Positions 24,306 through 35,476 are shown, numbered from the stretch's first letter. The stretch is 64,000 nucleotides of DNA from Dendrophyllia cribrosa (GCA_024195265.1 JAJLRJ010000011.1:4390866-4454865), one strand, 5' to 3'. Numbers and translations are program-made. Notes: generated from the letters alone by a model not told the origin.

Positions 24306-25193
24306 TTAGTTGAATGAAAAGCGTTCGTTGATTCCGTGGGGTTTGAGAGTGCCGATTTGAAAGATGATTTTTTGTTCTAGGTTTTTACGGCTTTCTGTGT
24401 TACCCTGGTGTAGGGAAAGGCCGCAGATTGTCATGTGTTGTTTAGAATGGTTAGTAAGATTAAAATGGCGCGCGACTGGTTTGGATGCGTCTTTGTCATT
24501 TTTTTCAACGTCTCGGAGATGTTCACGAAAACGGTCGCCCAGTCTCCTCCCTGTTTCGCCAATGTATATCTTTTTGCAAAAAGTACATGTAATGCAGTAG
24601 ATAACATTTACGGAGGTGCATGTAAAACGATCAGTGATTTTAATAGATCGTTTGGGTCCTGTTATTTTGTCCGCGTTGTGAATGAAAGGACAAGTGTTAC
24701 ATCGTGTGCGTGTGCATTTGAAAGTTCCCGGTACATCGTCAGATTTCAGTGCGCTCGTAACTAGAAAGTTGCCTATGTTTTTGTCACGTTTGAATGAAAT
24801 TAGTGGGGGTTGTGAAAAAATTCTGCCAGTTTCGGGGTCGTTTTGGAGTAATTTGAAATTTTTTAAAATGATGCTTTTGACTGTGTTGTTGTGTGGGTGG
24901 AAAGTGAGGGTGAATGGAATTCTCCCGTTCTCTTCCTTCTGTGGCGTTTGTAGTGCTGACTGTCTGTCGATCTGTTGTGCACGTTGTTGGCCCGTATTAA
25001 CAACAGAGTCAGGGTACCCACGTTTCTTGAAAAACTGGCACATTTCTTCTGATTTGTTGGAAAAATCAGAGTCATCACTACATAGACGTCGAAGTCTGAG
25101 AAATTGAGAATACGGAATGGCGTTTTTAACGTGCGATGGATGTGAGGATGAATGTAACAGATAACTGTGGGAATCTGTAGGTTTGTAGTGCAC
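24306..25193 (-). CDS. Penelope-like element protein, C-terminal part with GIY-YIG endonuclease
   Basis: 295 codons remain open. The C-terminal third carries IYCITCTFCKKIYIGETGRR followed by LGDRFREH, a GIY-YIG nuclease domain of the Penelope type. Upstream are the Cys-rich linker CTRTRCNTCPF and, near the N terminus, CQFFKKRGYPDSV, which in full elements follows the reverse transcriptase. The polymerase catalytic core is absent, so the copy is 5' truncated. The nuclease nicks target DNA to prime reverse transcription in this family. The start is not a true start codon. Confidence 0.8.
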   Translation of the reverse strand: MHYKPTDSHSYLLHSSSHPSHVKNAIPYSQFLRLRRLCSDDSDFSNKSEEMCQFFKKRGYPDSVVNTGQQRAQQIDRQSALQTPQKEENGRIPFTLTFHPHNNTVKSIILKNFKLLQNDPETGRIFSQPPLISFKRDKNIGNFLVTSALKSDDVPGTFKCTRTRCNTCPFIHNADKITGPKRSIKITDRFTCTSVNVIYCITCTFCKKIYIGETGRRLGDRFREHLRDVEKNDKDASKPVARHFNLTNHSKQHMTICGLSLHQGNTESRKNLEQKIIFQIGTLKPHGINERFSFN

Positions 25194-25261
25194 ACTTGTG
25201 GATAAACTGTTACCGTTGATTGAAATATTAATGTCAAGAAAAGCGACTGAGGTTTCGACTG

Positions 25262-25702
25262 AAATCTGACGATGTACCGGGAACTTTCAAATGCACACGC
25301 ACACGATGTAACACTTGTCCTTTCATTCACAACGCGGACAAAATAACAGGACCCAAACGATCTATTAAAATCACTGATCGTTTTACATGCACCTCCGTAA
25401 ATGTTATCTACTGCATTACATGTACTTTTTGCAAAAAGATATACATTGGCGAAACAGGGAGGAGACTGGGCGACCGTTTTCGTGAACATCTCCGAGACGT
25501 TGAAAAAAATGACAAAGACGCATCCAAACCAGTCGCGCGCCATTTTAATCTTACTAACCATTCTAAACAACACATGACAATCTGCGGTCTTTCCCTACAC
25601 CAGGGTAACACAGAAAGCCGTAAAAACCTAGAACAAAAAATCATCTTTCAAATCGGCACTCTCAAACCCCACGGAATCAACGAACGCTTTTCATTCAACT
25701 AA
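25262..25702 (+). pseudogene. Second Penelope GIY-YIG endonuclease fragment
   Basis: This is the inverted twin of the C-terminal half of the frame at 24306. It starts at KSDDVPGTFKCTRTRC and stays open through the same GIY-YIG domain to a stop at 25700-25702. It has no start or upstream reverse-transcriptase part. Its near identity to the left copy implies both arose together. Confidence 0.8.
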
Positions 25703-25797
25703 TCTACATTTGTTTTTCACGTCACCAAATTTCCACCAATAGCGTAGCTCCACCGTTTACTATATAAAACCACACACTACCCACAATTCCTTGATTC

Positions 25798-25832
25798 GCT
25801 CCGACGAAGGGCTAGCGCTCGAAACGTCAGCT
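25798..25832 (+). ncRNA. Hammerhead-like motif, right Penelope copy
   Basis: Plus-strand mirror of the motif at 24176-24210, with the same CCGACGA..GAAACGTC core, downstream of the endonuclease stop as expected for the terminal repeat of a Penelope-like element. Confidence 0.35.
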
Positions 25833-26040
25833 ATTTGAATCTTTTTACGGTGGTCAATTTACCTTATCGACTCAGTCGATAAAACTAAATTCTCGTGTTT
25901 CATCCCCCCACCGACGCAGCACCACAGTTTCTCTAGAAACTAACCCCTTTCATTTGGTACTCTGGTACGGTAGGCTATGTAAGCCTAACCTTAGCTGAGG
26001 TCACAGGTTCAATCCTGAGTGGGGATTTTAGATTTTCTTT

Positions 26041-26735
26041 TTTAAACTTAAGTGTCGACATGACGTTATAGAATTCTCAGTAAATGTCCGGGGTGGTCCA
26101 ACCTGATTTTGGATTATCCATTCTAGTCACGACCAAGCTCTCGCATTATTTTCACTTGCTGGGACCGATCGCGTGATTTGCTCGTCCGCACGACTATCCA
26201 GAGAGAGACTACAGGCAGTCTAATATCATGTCTTTGAAATGCTAACCATTCTACAAGTGTTGGACGATGTTGAACCGTGTATCATTCGCTTTACACCGAC
26301 ATGCAACTTGTCCCACTAGAAATAATGTATTCCTATCGTGCGATCGTGACTCCACACATAAAACCAGGAAAGCTTTAAATATCTAAAACAAGCTACAACT
26401 CTTGAACCGTATGGCCCAATAGCAAAGCGCACAGATGACGTCGTACTCATGTTTGTCTGAGTTTATAATTTATTCTTGTTTATTCTCTTGCATTTCTGAC
26501 AATAGAAATTTGTTATTAGGAATCCCCTGAGAGTCACTTTTGGTTTGTTTGTCTGAGTTTTAGTTCTATAAATAGTAATTGTGCGCTTCGCTATTGGATG
26601 AAATGTTAATCACGTGTGTCCTATTGTAATAGGACAAATACCTAATTTTGTTACTGAGTTCAGCAATATTGCTCAATATACGTCACTTCTGTGTCGAGTC
26701 ACTTGTATATTGCGACATTCTCCATTTCTTTTTTT
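26041..26735. other. Interval without a supported gene
   Basis: Mixed A/T-rich sequence after the SINE. The stretch at 26090-26150 repeats in inverted form words seen near 23930-23980 (caacctgattttggat, attctagtcacgac), so both sides flank related repeat sequence. No coding signal. Confidence 0.4.
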
Positions 26736-26909
26736 CAGTGGAATTCCGATCTTTTGAACCCTCGATTTTTCGAATCTCTTGATTATTCGAACCAAAACTT
26801 ATTTTCGTTGGATTTGAATTCAGTCAATTCCACCCTCGATTTTTTGAACTTCCGATTTTTCGAACCTCCAAGGAAAACAGAAATGGTTCGAAAAATCGGG
26901 ATTTCACTG
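26736..26909. mobile_element. Tigger/pogo-like MITE with CAGTG ends
   Basis: It begins CAGTGGAATTCCGATC and ends GATTTTTCGAACC-type repeats and atcgggatttcactg. Internal copies of cgatttttcgaa repeat. CAGT ends with ttcgaa repeats are typical of pogo-type elements. Confidence 0.6.
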
Positions 26910-27460
26910 TATACACAGACGTCGCTGCTGTATACACTTGGAATATTTTAGTCCTATGGACTGGACTTCTGGTTTGTTGGGGATTCTTGGCTTGCACATG
27001 ACGTCGTAAAAATTCAAGAATCTAAAGTATACATCCTACAAAGCTGTTTCTAACATGGTATGTAGATACCAGTGTTACATCTCCTCCATAAAAAGTTTCA
27101 GATTTTAACGATACGATGTTTTGCTTCCGATCTGTGAAGATTTGTCACGCAATTCGTCACGGTATTTCGTGAAAAGAAACAGAATTAAACCAGTTGAAAG
27201 TTATTTTTGCATTATAAATGCTTATTAGCCGATATAATGTAACCTATAATAGAAAACCTTTTGTGGTGAGATTTTTTGCGTAATTCGAAACTTTGAAGTT
27301 TTGGTCGCCATGAACAAAATGCTCTGTTGATTCAAAATTTGGCTCAGATGTGTAGTTTTTAACTCTCTACAATTCCATAAACATTTTGAAATCGAATTCT
27401 GTTTTTTAATGCTTCTGAATTTTGATATGACATGATATGACGTAAGTACAAGCCAAGAAC

Positions 27461-27600
27461 AGGGCGAAAAGAAAGGCCGGGAGAGAAGTTAGCCGAGGGG
27501 AAACTGGGGAGAGGAAACAGCGAGAAGGCCCAGTTTTCCCTCGGCTCGCTTGCGATACTGTCTAGCTTTCTTCTCTTTTCACGACCTTTCTTTTCGCCCT
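27461..27600. mobile_element. Short MITE with AGGGCGAAAAGAAAGG ends
   Basis: Inverted ends agggcgaaaagaaaggc and cctttcttttcgccct enclose 140 bp with further inverted pairs (gccgaggggaaactgg / cagttttccctcggc). No coding content. Confidence 0.75.
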
Positions 27601-27639
27601 ATACCCAACAAGAAGGCCAGTTCACAGGCTAATGTATAA

Positions 27640-27672
27640 CCTGAAGAAGGCTGGTCACCAGCCGAAATACAA
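27640..27672 (+). ncRNA. Hammerhead-like motif of a Penelope remnant
   Basis: Reads CTGAAGA, stem-loop GGCTGGTCACCAGCC, GAAA, TAC. The CUGANGA and GAAA elements fit the hammerhead core around a perfect stem II. No endonuclease frame is next to it, so this is a solo terminal fragment. Confidence 0.4.
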
Positions 27673-27760
27673 TACACTTTGTATCAGCTGTGCAGTTGTC
27701 CTCGGACTTCTTTTCACTTGTTGTTTATTGTTTTAGCTGATTATATCTCTCGAGATACAA

Positions 27761-27827
27761 CATACCTTTTATAGGGGGGGGGGGGGGGGAGGGGGGGGGG
27801 GGGGGGGACTCCCCTATAAAAGGTATG
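27761..27827. repeat. Hairpin-flanked G-run
   Basis: catacccttt-type ends (cataccttttatagggg and cccctataaaaggtatg) are inverted around a G-run of about 30 bases with one A. It is a compact MITE or a G-run grown inside one. Confidence 0.7.
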
Positions 27828-28129
27828 GGGATGCTCGTCAATTTTCCCTTTCGTAAACAAGCGATGCCATTTTTGCGACACCTGGGGCGGCCAAACCGGT
27901 CCGTTTGTAACTAAAATGCATCCTTTTGAAGACTTGTTCCTACTAGTCCATCAAAAGGGTGCATACTATTTCTAAATTTGCCAGTCTGGCCGACCAGTTC
28001 TGGCAAATAATGGAATAATATTTACGAATTGAGCGGTCCGGCCGGGCAGTTCTGACAAATGGTAAACGCCCTTAAACAATTTTTCTCCAATTTTCAATTT
28101 TTTTTTCTATCAGAAAAAGAAAAATGCAA

Positions 28130-28202
28130 TTAATCGCCTTGAATCGAACCCAGAACCTCTCCATGCTAACATCCCTCCTTCACCACTAGACCACTGGCTG
28201 AC
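28130..28202 (-). repeat. tRNA-derived SINE or tRNA pseudogene
   Basis: The minus strand has an A-box-like TGGTCTAGTGGTG (28181-28193) and a B-box GGTTCGATTC (28141-28150) at tRNA spacing. An acceptor-stem match was not found, and an A/T-rich tail follows, so a SINE head or pseudogene is more likely than a working tRNA. Confidence 0.5.
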
Positions 28203-28686
28203 AAGTTGTTCATGTACCGTTGGGCGGACAAATTTCTCTGAACTACAAAGAATGGCACTAGAGGCGCTATACAAGGATTATAAAATACTAAATACGGTAC
28301 ATGCTCTCAAAAAGCACCTTATTCAATTCCTTGACCTGATGGAACTAACAATTAAATATGGCCTTGGAGATTTCGATATATAGCTTTATCGGATGGCACC
28401 GAAGGCCGGGCGGGAAAAGTGATAACTTCGTCATCACCACGGACGACCAGTGGAAGCTGGAGCTTCCAAGTATGCTGTATGACTTAGGAAGCGAATGAAC
28501 AGTATGTATTCTTAGTGCTTGTGTATTTGTTACATGTATTGGTATAAATATAAGCATGGCAGTTAGTCCGGAAAACCTTCTGGGTGCTGCTACGCTTTCA
28601 GAATATTTTCGTTGTTGTTTACACGTAATGCACTATGTAATATTTATTTTTCTTGAAATTATTTATGTTATAATTACAGTAGCCTA

Positions 28687-29892
28687 GTTGCGTCGACGAA
28701 GGAGACGCTTCCTAATCTTGTCGGCTAGGCGGAACGAATCGAGAAAAGTGTCGGTACCAAATCTGCGCCATCTTGAAACGTCACAATATCCAGCATGCTT
28801 AGCGCGTCGTCTAGGCGGAACAAATCGAGAAAAGTGTCGGTACCAAATCTGCGCCATCTTGAAACGTCACAATAGTATCCAGCATTCCCAGCGCGTGGAA
28901 ATCAGACATCATCCTTGGGAACTGGGGTTCCGAAATGTCACATGTGAATAATCTATTTGTCTTGATTTAGTTTCGGATATTTTCCCGATTTTGGAATCGT
29001 ACGGCTCAATATTTCAATGCCTACTAAAAGTACGAAGTGGAAAAATTGGACGAAGGTTCATTTCCGGACCAAGTAAGTTGTTGGGTCTCTTTGGAATCAA
29101 GCAAGAAGTTATCGGATTTTCCTCGCTACCGTTCTGGTATGTTTTGAATGTTCTATCTTGATTTTGCTGTGGTTCTCTGCCTGATTTGGGAAGCTTTCAC
29201 CTAAATACCGATGTCGTTCTTCGCGATGTTCTACGGTACGGTGCAATTCGCTTATGTCTTGTAGCAATAATTCACTGACCGGCCGCGCCAGGCGAACGCA
29301 GATTAACTTTACAATGCTCGAAATTGCGCCTGTATCGGGCGCATTTGCGACTAAAGATTTCGCAGTTTTGTGACTAAAATTTGTCTAGCTAATAAAGGAA
29401 TTATATTCAACAGTCTTGTGTCTTATTTGCAACTGGTAGTTGTAATTTTATCCGAAAAATCCTGCGAAATTCACGTTGAAAGTTGCGTAACTTAAGCGTC
29501 GATTTCATGCTCCAAGAAGTTTATCAAAGGAGCACTTTTTCAGGCTTTCTCAGAAATTTATCATTTCCGGTTCCGGTATTAGTACATGTACTGAGGAGTA
29601 TGATTTCAGAATCGGAAAATTAACCGAAATAAAAACAAGAGAAATATACCATTTATATGTCGGAAAAATCTGAGACCTTTCGGAGTACACAGCACGGCAG
29701 GATTTTTCCCGATCCCACGGCGATAGCGTGAATTTGTTTGATGTCGGCCCGGCATTTTTGCCTGCGTGACATATCCCGCGATATAGCCCTTTTAAACAGT
29801 GGCTGAATTAATTCATGAAACTGAGGTACTAGGTCAAGACGAGGTGCCACGGGATAAGGAGACGCACTATAATCTATGATTACTACTAGTAT
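28687..29892 (-). mobile_element. 1.1-kb non-autonomous dispersed repeat, copy B
   Basis: Inverted match to 1421-2536. This copy carries a tandem duplication of about 90 bp near its left end (cggaac[a/g]aatcgagaaaa at 28732 and 28818). It lacks coding capacity. The two copies differ by scattered substitutions. Confidence 0.75.
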
Positions 29893-30018
29893 ATAACTAC
29901 ATTTTGTAGCTTTGCGGCAGCGGTGCGAACCACCGCGTGTGCTTGCTTCTCAACACCTTTCCTGGAGCGATCGTTACACGTCAGATTTTAGTGGTGTCGG
30001 TTGATGTAAATTCATGCA

Positions 30019-30307
30019 TTAGAGCAGTTTTCAATTGAGTATCGAAAGTAATTACACAATTGCTTTGGTTTTGCATTGCTACGCTTTTGTGATTGGCTAA
30101 AAAATCTCGCGCCACTTCCACGACCAATCAGAAGTAAAACCAAAACCAATCGTGACTTGCTCGCACGCGTTTTCCCGCGCTTGGCGCCGGCGACGTGTAA
30201 TTGCTTCGAGCTCTGATTGGTTCATTGGATTGTTTACGACTGCTGTGATTGGTCAGAGTAATTACTTTGCTTTTGGTTTTACCACACTCAATTGAAAACT
30301 GCTCTAA
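30019..30307. mobile_element. MITE with TTAGAGCAGTTTTCAATTGA ends, copy 1
   Basis: The left end TTAGAGCAGTTTTCAATTGA is mirrored exactly at the right. A second copy, over 95 percent alike by eye, interrupts the GT31 gene at 36661-36948. CCAAT-like blocks (tgattggt, accaatca) are frequent inside. Confidence 0.9.
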
Positions 30308-30944
30308 AACACGCAGTAAATCAGCTAAAAAACAAAATATTATAGAAACGAAACACTTCACCCCTTCAAATGAAATACTTTCATTGATGATTATATGCCG
30401 AGCAAGTTACTGGGCTTATTTCCTGCTAGTCTGTCGACAGACCCTCTATTTTTTTTAGAGTTCGTCGAGATCCCCGGGCGAGATCGCAAGCAAAATAGAA
30501 GCCGCGGGGGATTTGAAAGCGCGCGAACGCAAGGGATTGGCCCTGGGGAAAGACAAATATATTCTTTTTGCGCCCGCTTCGCGACCACTATCGCGCTCCG
30601 CGCTCGAAGAAAAAAACACCTCTTTCATGCAAAAAATAAACGTCTGTGGACAGACTAATTTCCTGCGATTTTGCTCACACAAGGTATTAAATCGTATTAA
30701 AAGTTTTACTATACTCATAAAAATTACTGGTTCAATTTTCAATCTCAGATATTTTCATTTAATTCTGAGCTTTTTTCTGGCAGTTCACGTTGTACAGAAG
30801 AAAATCAATTGGGCAAATAAAGAGCATCGCCCGGAAAGCCATTGTCTTTCGCGACATGTACTTACAGTGCCCAGTTTCTTGATGCGCAGCATAATTATTT
30901 GCATATACAGAACCAGTCGGTTGTATTTGCTCAACAGATTAAGC

Positions 30945-32115
30945 TTTGGGAATACTCTAGTCTCTAGTCTCTTGGCAGGTTCAACTGCTGTCAATTACAC
31001 GGTTTGATGCGTGATGTAAATCCCAAGGTGTGATAAAGTTAACAATCGTGCTTTTATTAAAGGCGGGCCGAGCTCTTTTCAAAGCATTTAATTTGTCAAC
31101 AAATTCGTGCGCAGCAAGATTTTCTTTTTTCTTTTTTTTGGAATCTTTAGATTCGCAATGGTTAGAGCGCAATGACAAAAACATTTTCCCCAGAACATGG
31201 TTTTCAGTTAAAAGCGTTGCCAAATAGCGAGCGCGATGCGCGGGTCACTCGATTGTTCATTTAATACGCTTTTTTACTCGCGCTCTTTACAGAACTTTAA
31301 TATGGCGGACGACTGAAGAGGCTCGAAGACCGAAATTTTTTATCAAACTATCGTATTTAACAGTGTTTAGATCGTTTTAAAGTTATTTTAAGCTGTTTTA
31401 AGTGCGTCGAATGTCTATAAAAGACGTGATGTCCTATTCTTCTCGCTCTTTTAATACAGAGCGTTTTGTCAACAAATTCGTGTGCGGCAAGATTTTCATT
31501 TTGACTCGTTAGATTCGCAATGGTCACAGTACGATGGCAAAAACATTTTCCGCAGAACATGGTTTTCAGTTAAAAGCGTTGCCAAATAGCGAGCGTGAAT
31601 CACAGGTCACTCGCTTGTACGTTGCGGTTTGTTTCTCGTACTCTTTACAAAGCGTTTTGCAGTCCAGATCTAGACGCGCTCTTTTACTCGATCGGTTAAC
31701 GTAGTTCAGACCTATAGAGTATATTAACTGAGGTTTTAAAAAATAATATAGGCCTTTCTATTTGCCGGACAATGAGAAATGTGAAATAAATGATGGCTTC
31801 TCTTTGAAATCCTAACTTGAACAAGCAAAAAGCAAGCGCCCGCCTCTCACAACTAATGGCCATTATTTGAGTTGAGATAATTATTCAAATTTGAATCCGT
31901 TTGCCGGTCTCGTGGGAGTTCGTAGGAAGACATTTTGGGAATACTCTTGTCTCTAGTCTCTTGGCAGATTCAACTGCTGTCAATTACACGGTTTGATGCG
32001 TGATGTAAATCCCAAGGTGTGATAAAGTTAACAATCGTGCTGTAATTAAAGGCGGGCCGCGCTCTTTTCAAAGCATTTTGTCAACAAATTCGTGCGCGGC
32101 AAGATTATTTTTTTA
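30945..32115. repeat. Direct duplication of a non-coding block
   Basis: About 185 bp starting tttgggaatactct at 30945 recurs at 31933, 988 bp apart. A second pair, 31145-31260 and 31490-31610 (agaacatggttttcagttaa), overlaps it. The pattern looks like internal duplication in a larger non-coding element. No protein is recognised. The stretch 30308-30944 before it also holds nothing supported. Confidence 0.7.
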
Positions 32116-32140
32116 ATCTTTAGATTTTCAATGGTTAGAG

Positions 32141-32552
32141 CCAGTCATGTATTAGCGTGCACCCCCCCAGAACACTTTGTGATGCCAGTCATGGAGTAGC
32201 GTGCACCCCTTCCAGGACACTTTGTGATGCCAGTCATAGAGTAGCTTGCACCCGCCCAGGACACTTTGTGATGCCAGTCATGGAGTAGCGTGCCACCCTT
32301 AGGACACTTTGTGATGCCTGTCATGGGGTAGCGTGCCACCCCCCAGGTGCCTTTGTGATGCCAGTCATGGAGTAGCGTGCAACCCCCCAGGACACTTTGT
32401 AATGCCAGTCATGCAGTAGCGTGCCATTCCCCGGGACACTTTATGATGCCAGTCATAGAGTAGCGTGCACCCCTCCAGGACACTTTGTGATGTCAGTCAT
32501 GGAGTAGCGTGCACCCCCAGGACACTTTGTAATGCCAGTCATGGAGTAGCGA
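32141..32552. repeat. Minisatellite, about 45-bp unit, ten copies
   Basis: Units start gccagtcatggagtagcgtg and carry a C-run of variable length followed by aggacactttgtgat. Ten starts can be counted. Length varies by a few bases between units, so the open frames across the array are not conserved. Confidence 0.85.
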
Positions 32553-33880
32553 GGCGGGCAGTTGTAGTAATAGCTGATCGACAGCAAAAGAATCACCCAT
32601 CAATTCCGCAGGCGGCAAACATTTCATGTTTGCAACGGAATAATTTTATATTATTCCGCGAGACATTTACTTATGGGAGCAACTGGTGAGGTTCATCTAA
32701 GAACCGAAACTCGAGTCTTGTAGTTGTTTAAGAAAACGTAAGAATTCACTAGTGATCTGTGAGATTTTTTAAACAGATCACCATATCTGTAGAAGCCATG
32801 TCAGGATGCAATAACGCCATGATGAAACAACGGAGGTTCTTCAAACTCCAAGAAACACTACTCAAAAACAAAATAAAACAAGGAGCTAAAACGTAAACTG
32901 CAAGAAGTCATGATTCCAATAGAGACACGGCAGCTTCAGACTTTTATCTTGGACGCTTACATCCGTAATAAAGATCCACTTTCTCACAAGACACTTAATC
33001 ACGGGCTGGGAGATTGACTGATCCTAGCATATTCATAACAAAAACTGCAGCCGATCACTACTTATCTTGCAAAAGAAGTAAGCCAAAGAAGCCCCAACAT
33101 ATGCCAAGAGAGCTAGCATAACGAAGGCATAGAGAAACAGTAATTTTATAAATGACTACACAGCATGAAAACCGCCTGTCAATTAAGAGATTTATATCCC
33201 AAAGATCATCAAAGGGTCAAACAATACAAATCGAGCATGCAAAACTGAGACAAATTGATAATAATGACTACTCACAATCCTATTTTGGTGATCTAAAGGG
33301 AACAAATCCGGGAAACAAATATCTCGAAGACCTTCTTGGCAAAGCAATTCTAAAGGCTTCTTTATACTTTTTGCGACTAGCGGGAGTCGTGTTTGGCCTG
33401 ACACCTTTATAATACAGAACTCTTCCGATATTTGTTTGTCTTTCTCACGATATACTTCAAATATTTTGAAGGTGAATTTTGTTGAGCTAAGGGTCTAAGG
33501 GTTAGAGAGGAATGTTATGCTCGGGCAAGCAGGAGTGCATTAGGGGTAATTTTATGGATGTATATAAGCTGTGTATAGCACATGGGATGCCATTCTAGGC
33601 CGACACCGCTTTCTCCGATTAGCTTTGAATTTTTTTTTTTTAATTGTATAGCCACGTAGGAAGGGCTGCTAATTGCTGGAGCTTGAGCCTTGGTTCCTAC
33701 TCAGATTTCCTGTCAAATTTTTCCCTTAGGGGTTTTTTAAGGCAGGTTTTTTCTGGTCTCCGTCTACCCACAGTGGTATTGTGCGTGGTTGCTCAGCTCC
33801 GTTTAGGTGTCTTACTGTGATGGCAATTATTGGCCAGCGTAGTTATCGATAGTTATGTTATACTGTATACATTGTGTACT
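32553..33880. other. Interval with one weak open frame
   Basis: An 86-codon frame at 33152-33412 (+) has no recognisable domain or splice context. The rest is non-coding. I see nothing else supported here. Confidence 0.4.
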
Positions 33881-33881
33881 A

Positions 33882-34735
33882 AGGCTCAGTGTAGCTTTAT
33901 TTAGTGTGTACGTAGTCCCGGTGCTCAGTGTAGCTTTATTTACTGTATACATAGTCCCGGTGCTCAGTGTAGCTTTATTTACTGTATACATAGTCACGGT
34001 GCTCAGTGTAGCTTTATTTACTGTATACATAGTCCCGGTGCTCAGTGTAGCTTTATTTACTGTATACATACTTTATTTACTGTATACATAGTCACGGTGC
34101 TCAGTGTAGCTTTATTTACTGTATACATAGTCCCGGTACTCAGTGAAGCTTTATTTACTGTATACATAGTCACGGTGCTCAGTGTAGCTTTATTTACTGT
34201 ATACATAGTCCCGGTGCTCAGTGTAGCTTTATTTACTGTATACATACTTTATTTACTGTATACATAGTCACGGTGCTCAGTGTAGCTTTATTTACTGTAT
34301 ACATAGTCCCGGTACTCAGTGAAGCTTTATTTACTGTATACATAGTCCCGGTACTCAGTGTAGCTTTATTTACTATATACATAGTCCCGGTGCTCAGTGT
34401 AGCTTTATTTACTGTATACATAGTCCCCAGGCCAGTAGGAACGAATTTGAAAGTGAGAGGGCACGATCGACTGTTGTCGGCCGAGAACCCTTCAATATTT
34501 TCGACGGTTAAGTGGCAGTCTTCTTTTTTTTAATTTTCACCCGAAAAGTGGGGGGGGGGGGGGGGGGGGGGGGGAGGGGGGCACGGGCCTACCCGGCCCC
34601 CCCTACTCCTATGGGCCTGGTCCCGGTGCTCAGTGTAGCTTTATTTACTGTATACATACTTTATTTACTGTATACATAGTCACGGTGCTCAGTGTAACTT
34701 TATTTACTGTGTACATAGTCTCGGTGCTCGGCCGA
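33882..34735. repeat. 39-bp minisatellite, interrupted
   Basis: The unit is agtcccggtgctcagtgtag plus ctttatttactgtatacat, about 14 copies before 34426 and three after 34620. A shortened unit (tactttatttactgtatacat) recurs at 34068 and 34244, giving a higher-order period near 176 bp. Because 39 is a multiple of three, both strands read as 13-residue repeats; this is a by-product. Confidence 0.85.
34426..34620. mobile_element. MITE inserted in the 39-bp array, with G-run
   Basis: Ends ccaggccagtaggaa and tcctatgggcctgg are inverted with one gap. A G-run of about 30 bases lies at 34549-34575. The array resumes directly after it. Confidence 0.65.
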
Positions 34736-35024
34736 AACCTGCAAAATAAACCTATTGGCGTATTCACTGTCTGTTGCGTAGTGTAGCAGAAATAAAGTTA
34801 TTAGTGTAGCAATTTTCGAATTAGTGATACAATTTACATTTTATGTGCCTTTTTAGCTAAATTTTGGATAAAAAAGAAATTATTAAATTACTTAATTAAT
34901 TATTAACAGTCAATTAACTGACAACTGACAAATGGCCTTAAATTTAACTGACAACTGACTAATCGCCAAAATTTTAACTGACAACTGACATTTGTACACT
35001 CCCATCCAGACCCTCTTTTCAGTT

Positions 35025-35476
35025 AAGGCTGGTTTTCACTAGCGCATAAGCACAAGCATAAGCATAATCGGCCGAAAAGCAAGTGAGAACGCCAGAACAT
35101 AAGCATAAAGACATACGCAAGCGCATTATGAACGAAATTGGCGGATGATTTGGTTGACTGCCTTGTGCTTATGCTTGTGCTTATTTCATCCCCGTTCTCA
35201 CTTGACATAAATGTGACACAAGCATAGCATAAGCACAAGAAGAACGAACACGTTCGTTCTTCTTGTGCTTATGCTATGCTTGTGTCACATTTATGTCAAG
35301 TGAGAACGGGGATGAAATAAGCACAAGCATAAGCACAAGGCAGTCAACCAAATCATCCGCCAATTTCGTTCATACTGCGCTTGCGTATGTCTTTATGCTT
35401 ATGTTCTGGCGTTCTCACTTGCTTTTCGGCCGATTATGCTTATGCTTATGCTTATGCGCTAGTGAAAACCAGCCTT
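35025..35476. mobile_element. Near-perfect 450-bp palindromic MITE
   Basis: Two arms of about 220 bp start AAGGCTGGTTTTCACTAG and meet at a four-base loop near 35250 (gaacgaa cacg ttcgttc). Only a few arm differences are seen. The terminal sequence matches the MITE at 8964. The same 71-codon frame appears on both strands and is a by-product. Confidence 0.9.

Larger units (their letters stand above)
24112..25954. mobile_element. Penelope-like retroelement: head-to-head inverted pair with 14-bp target duplication
   Basis: The left copy (24112-25258) reads on the minus strand and the right copy (about 25259-25954) on the plus strand. They share about 650 bp of endonuclease and 3' sequence at near identity, and the right copy is 5' truncated. 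The direct repeat tggtactctggtac stands at 24098-24111 and 25955-25968, so the pair inserted as one unit. Penelope-like elements are known for such inverted partial copies. Confidence 0.85.
24010..26040 (+). repeat. tRNA-type SINE interrupted by the Penelope pair
   Basis: A polymerase III B-box-like GGTTCAATCC lies at 26006-26015, and an A-box-like TGGTACTCTGG spans the insertion site. Removing 24112-25968 brings the two boxes to normal tRNA spacing. The left part is 24010-24111, the right part 25955 to about 26040. Confidence 0.5.

Noticed and set aside
24863..25573. 236-codon minus-strand frame across the Penelope pair
   Set aside because: It is the antisense shadow of the right endonuclease copy joined to part of the left copy; sense reading gives GIY-YIG domains on both sides.
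28130..28202. Functional tRNA gene
   Set aside because: A- and B-box are present but no acceptor stem was found; a SINE head fits better.
32145..32339. Open frame in the 45-bp array
   Set aside because: Unit length varies and the frame is not kept along the array.
33827..34421. Frames of 13-residue repeats on both strands
   Set aside because: They follow from a 39-bp tandem unit being a multiple of three; unit variants and a MITE break them.
32141..34735. CRISPR array
   Set aside because: The repeats are direct minisatellites without unique spacers, in eukaryotic DNA.
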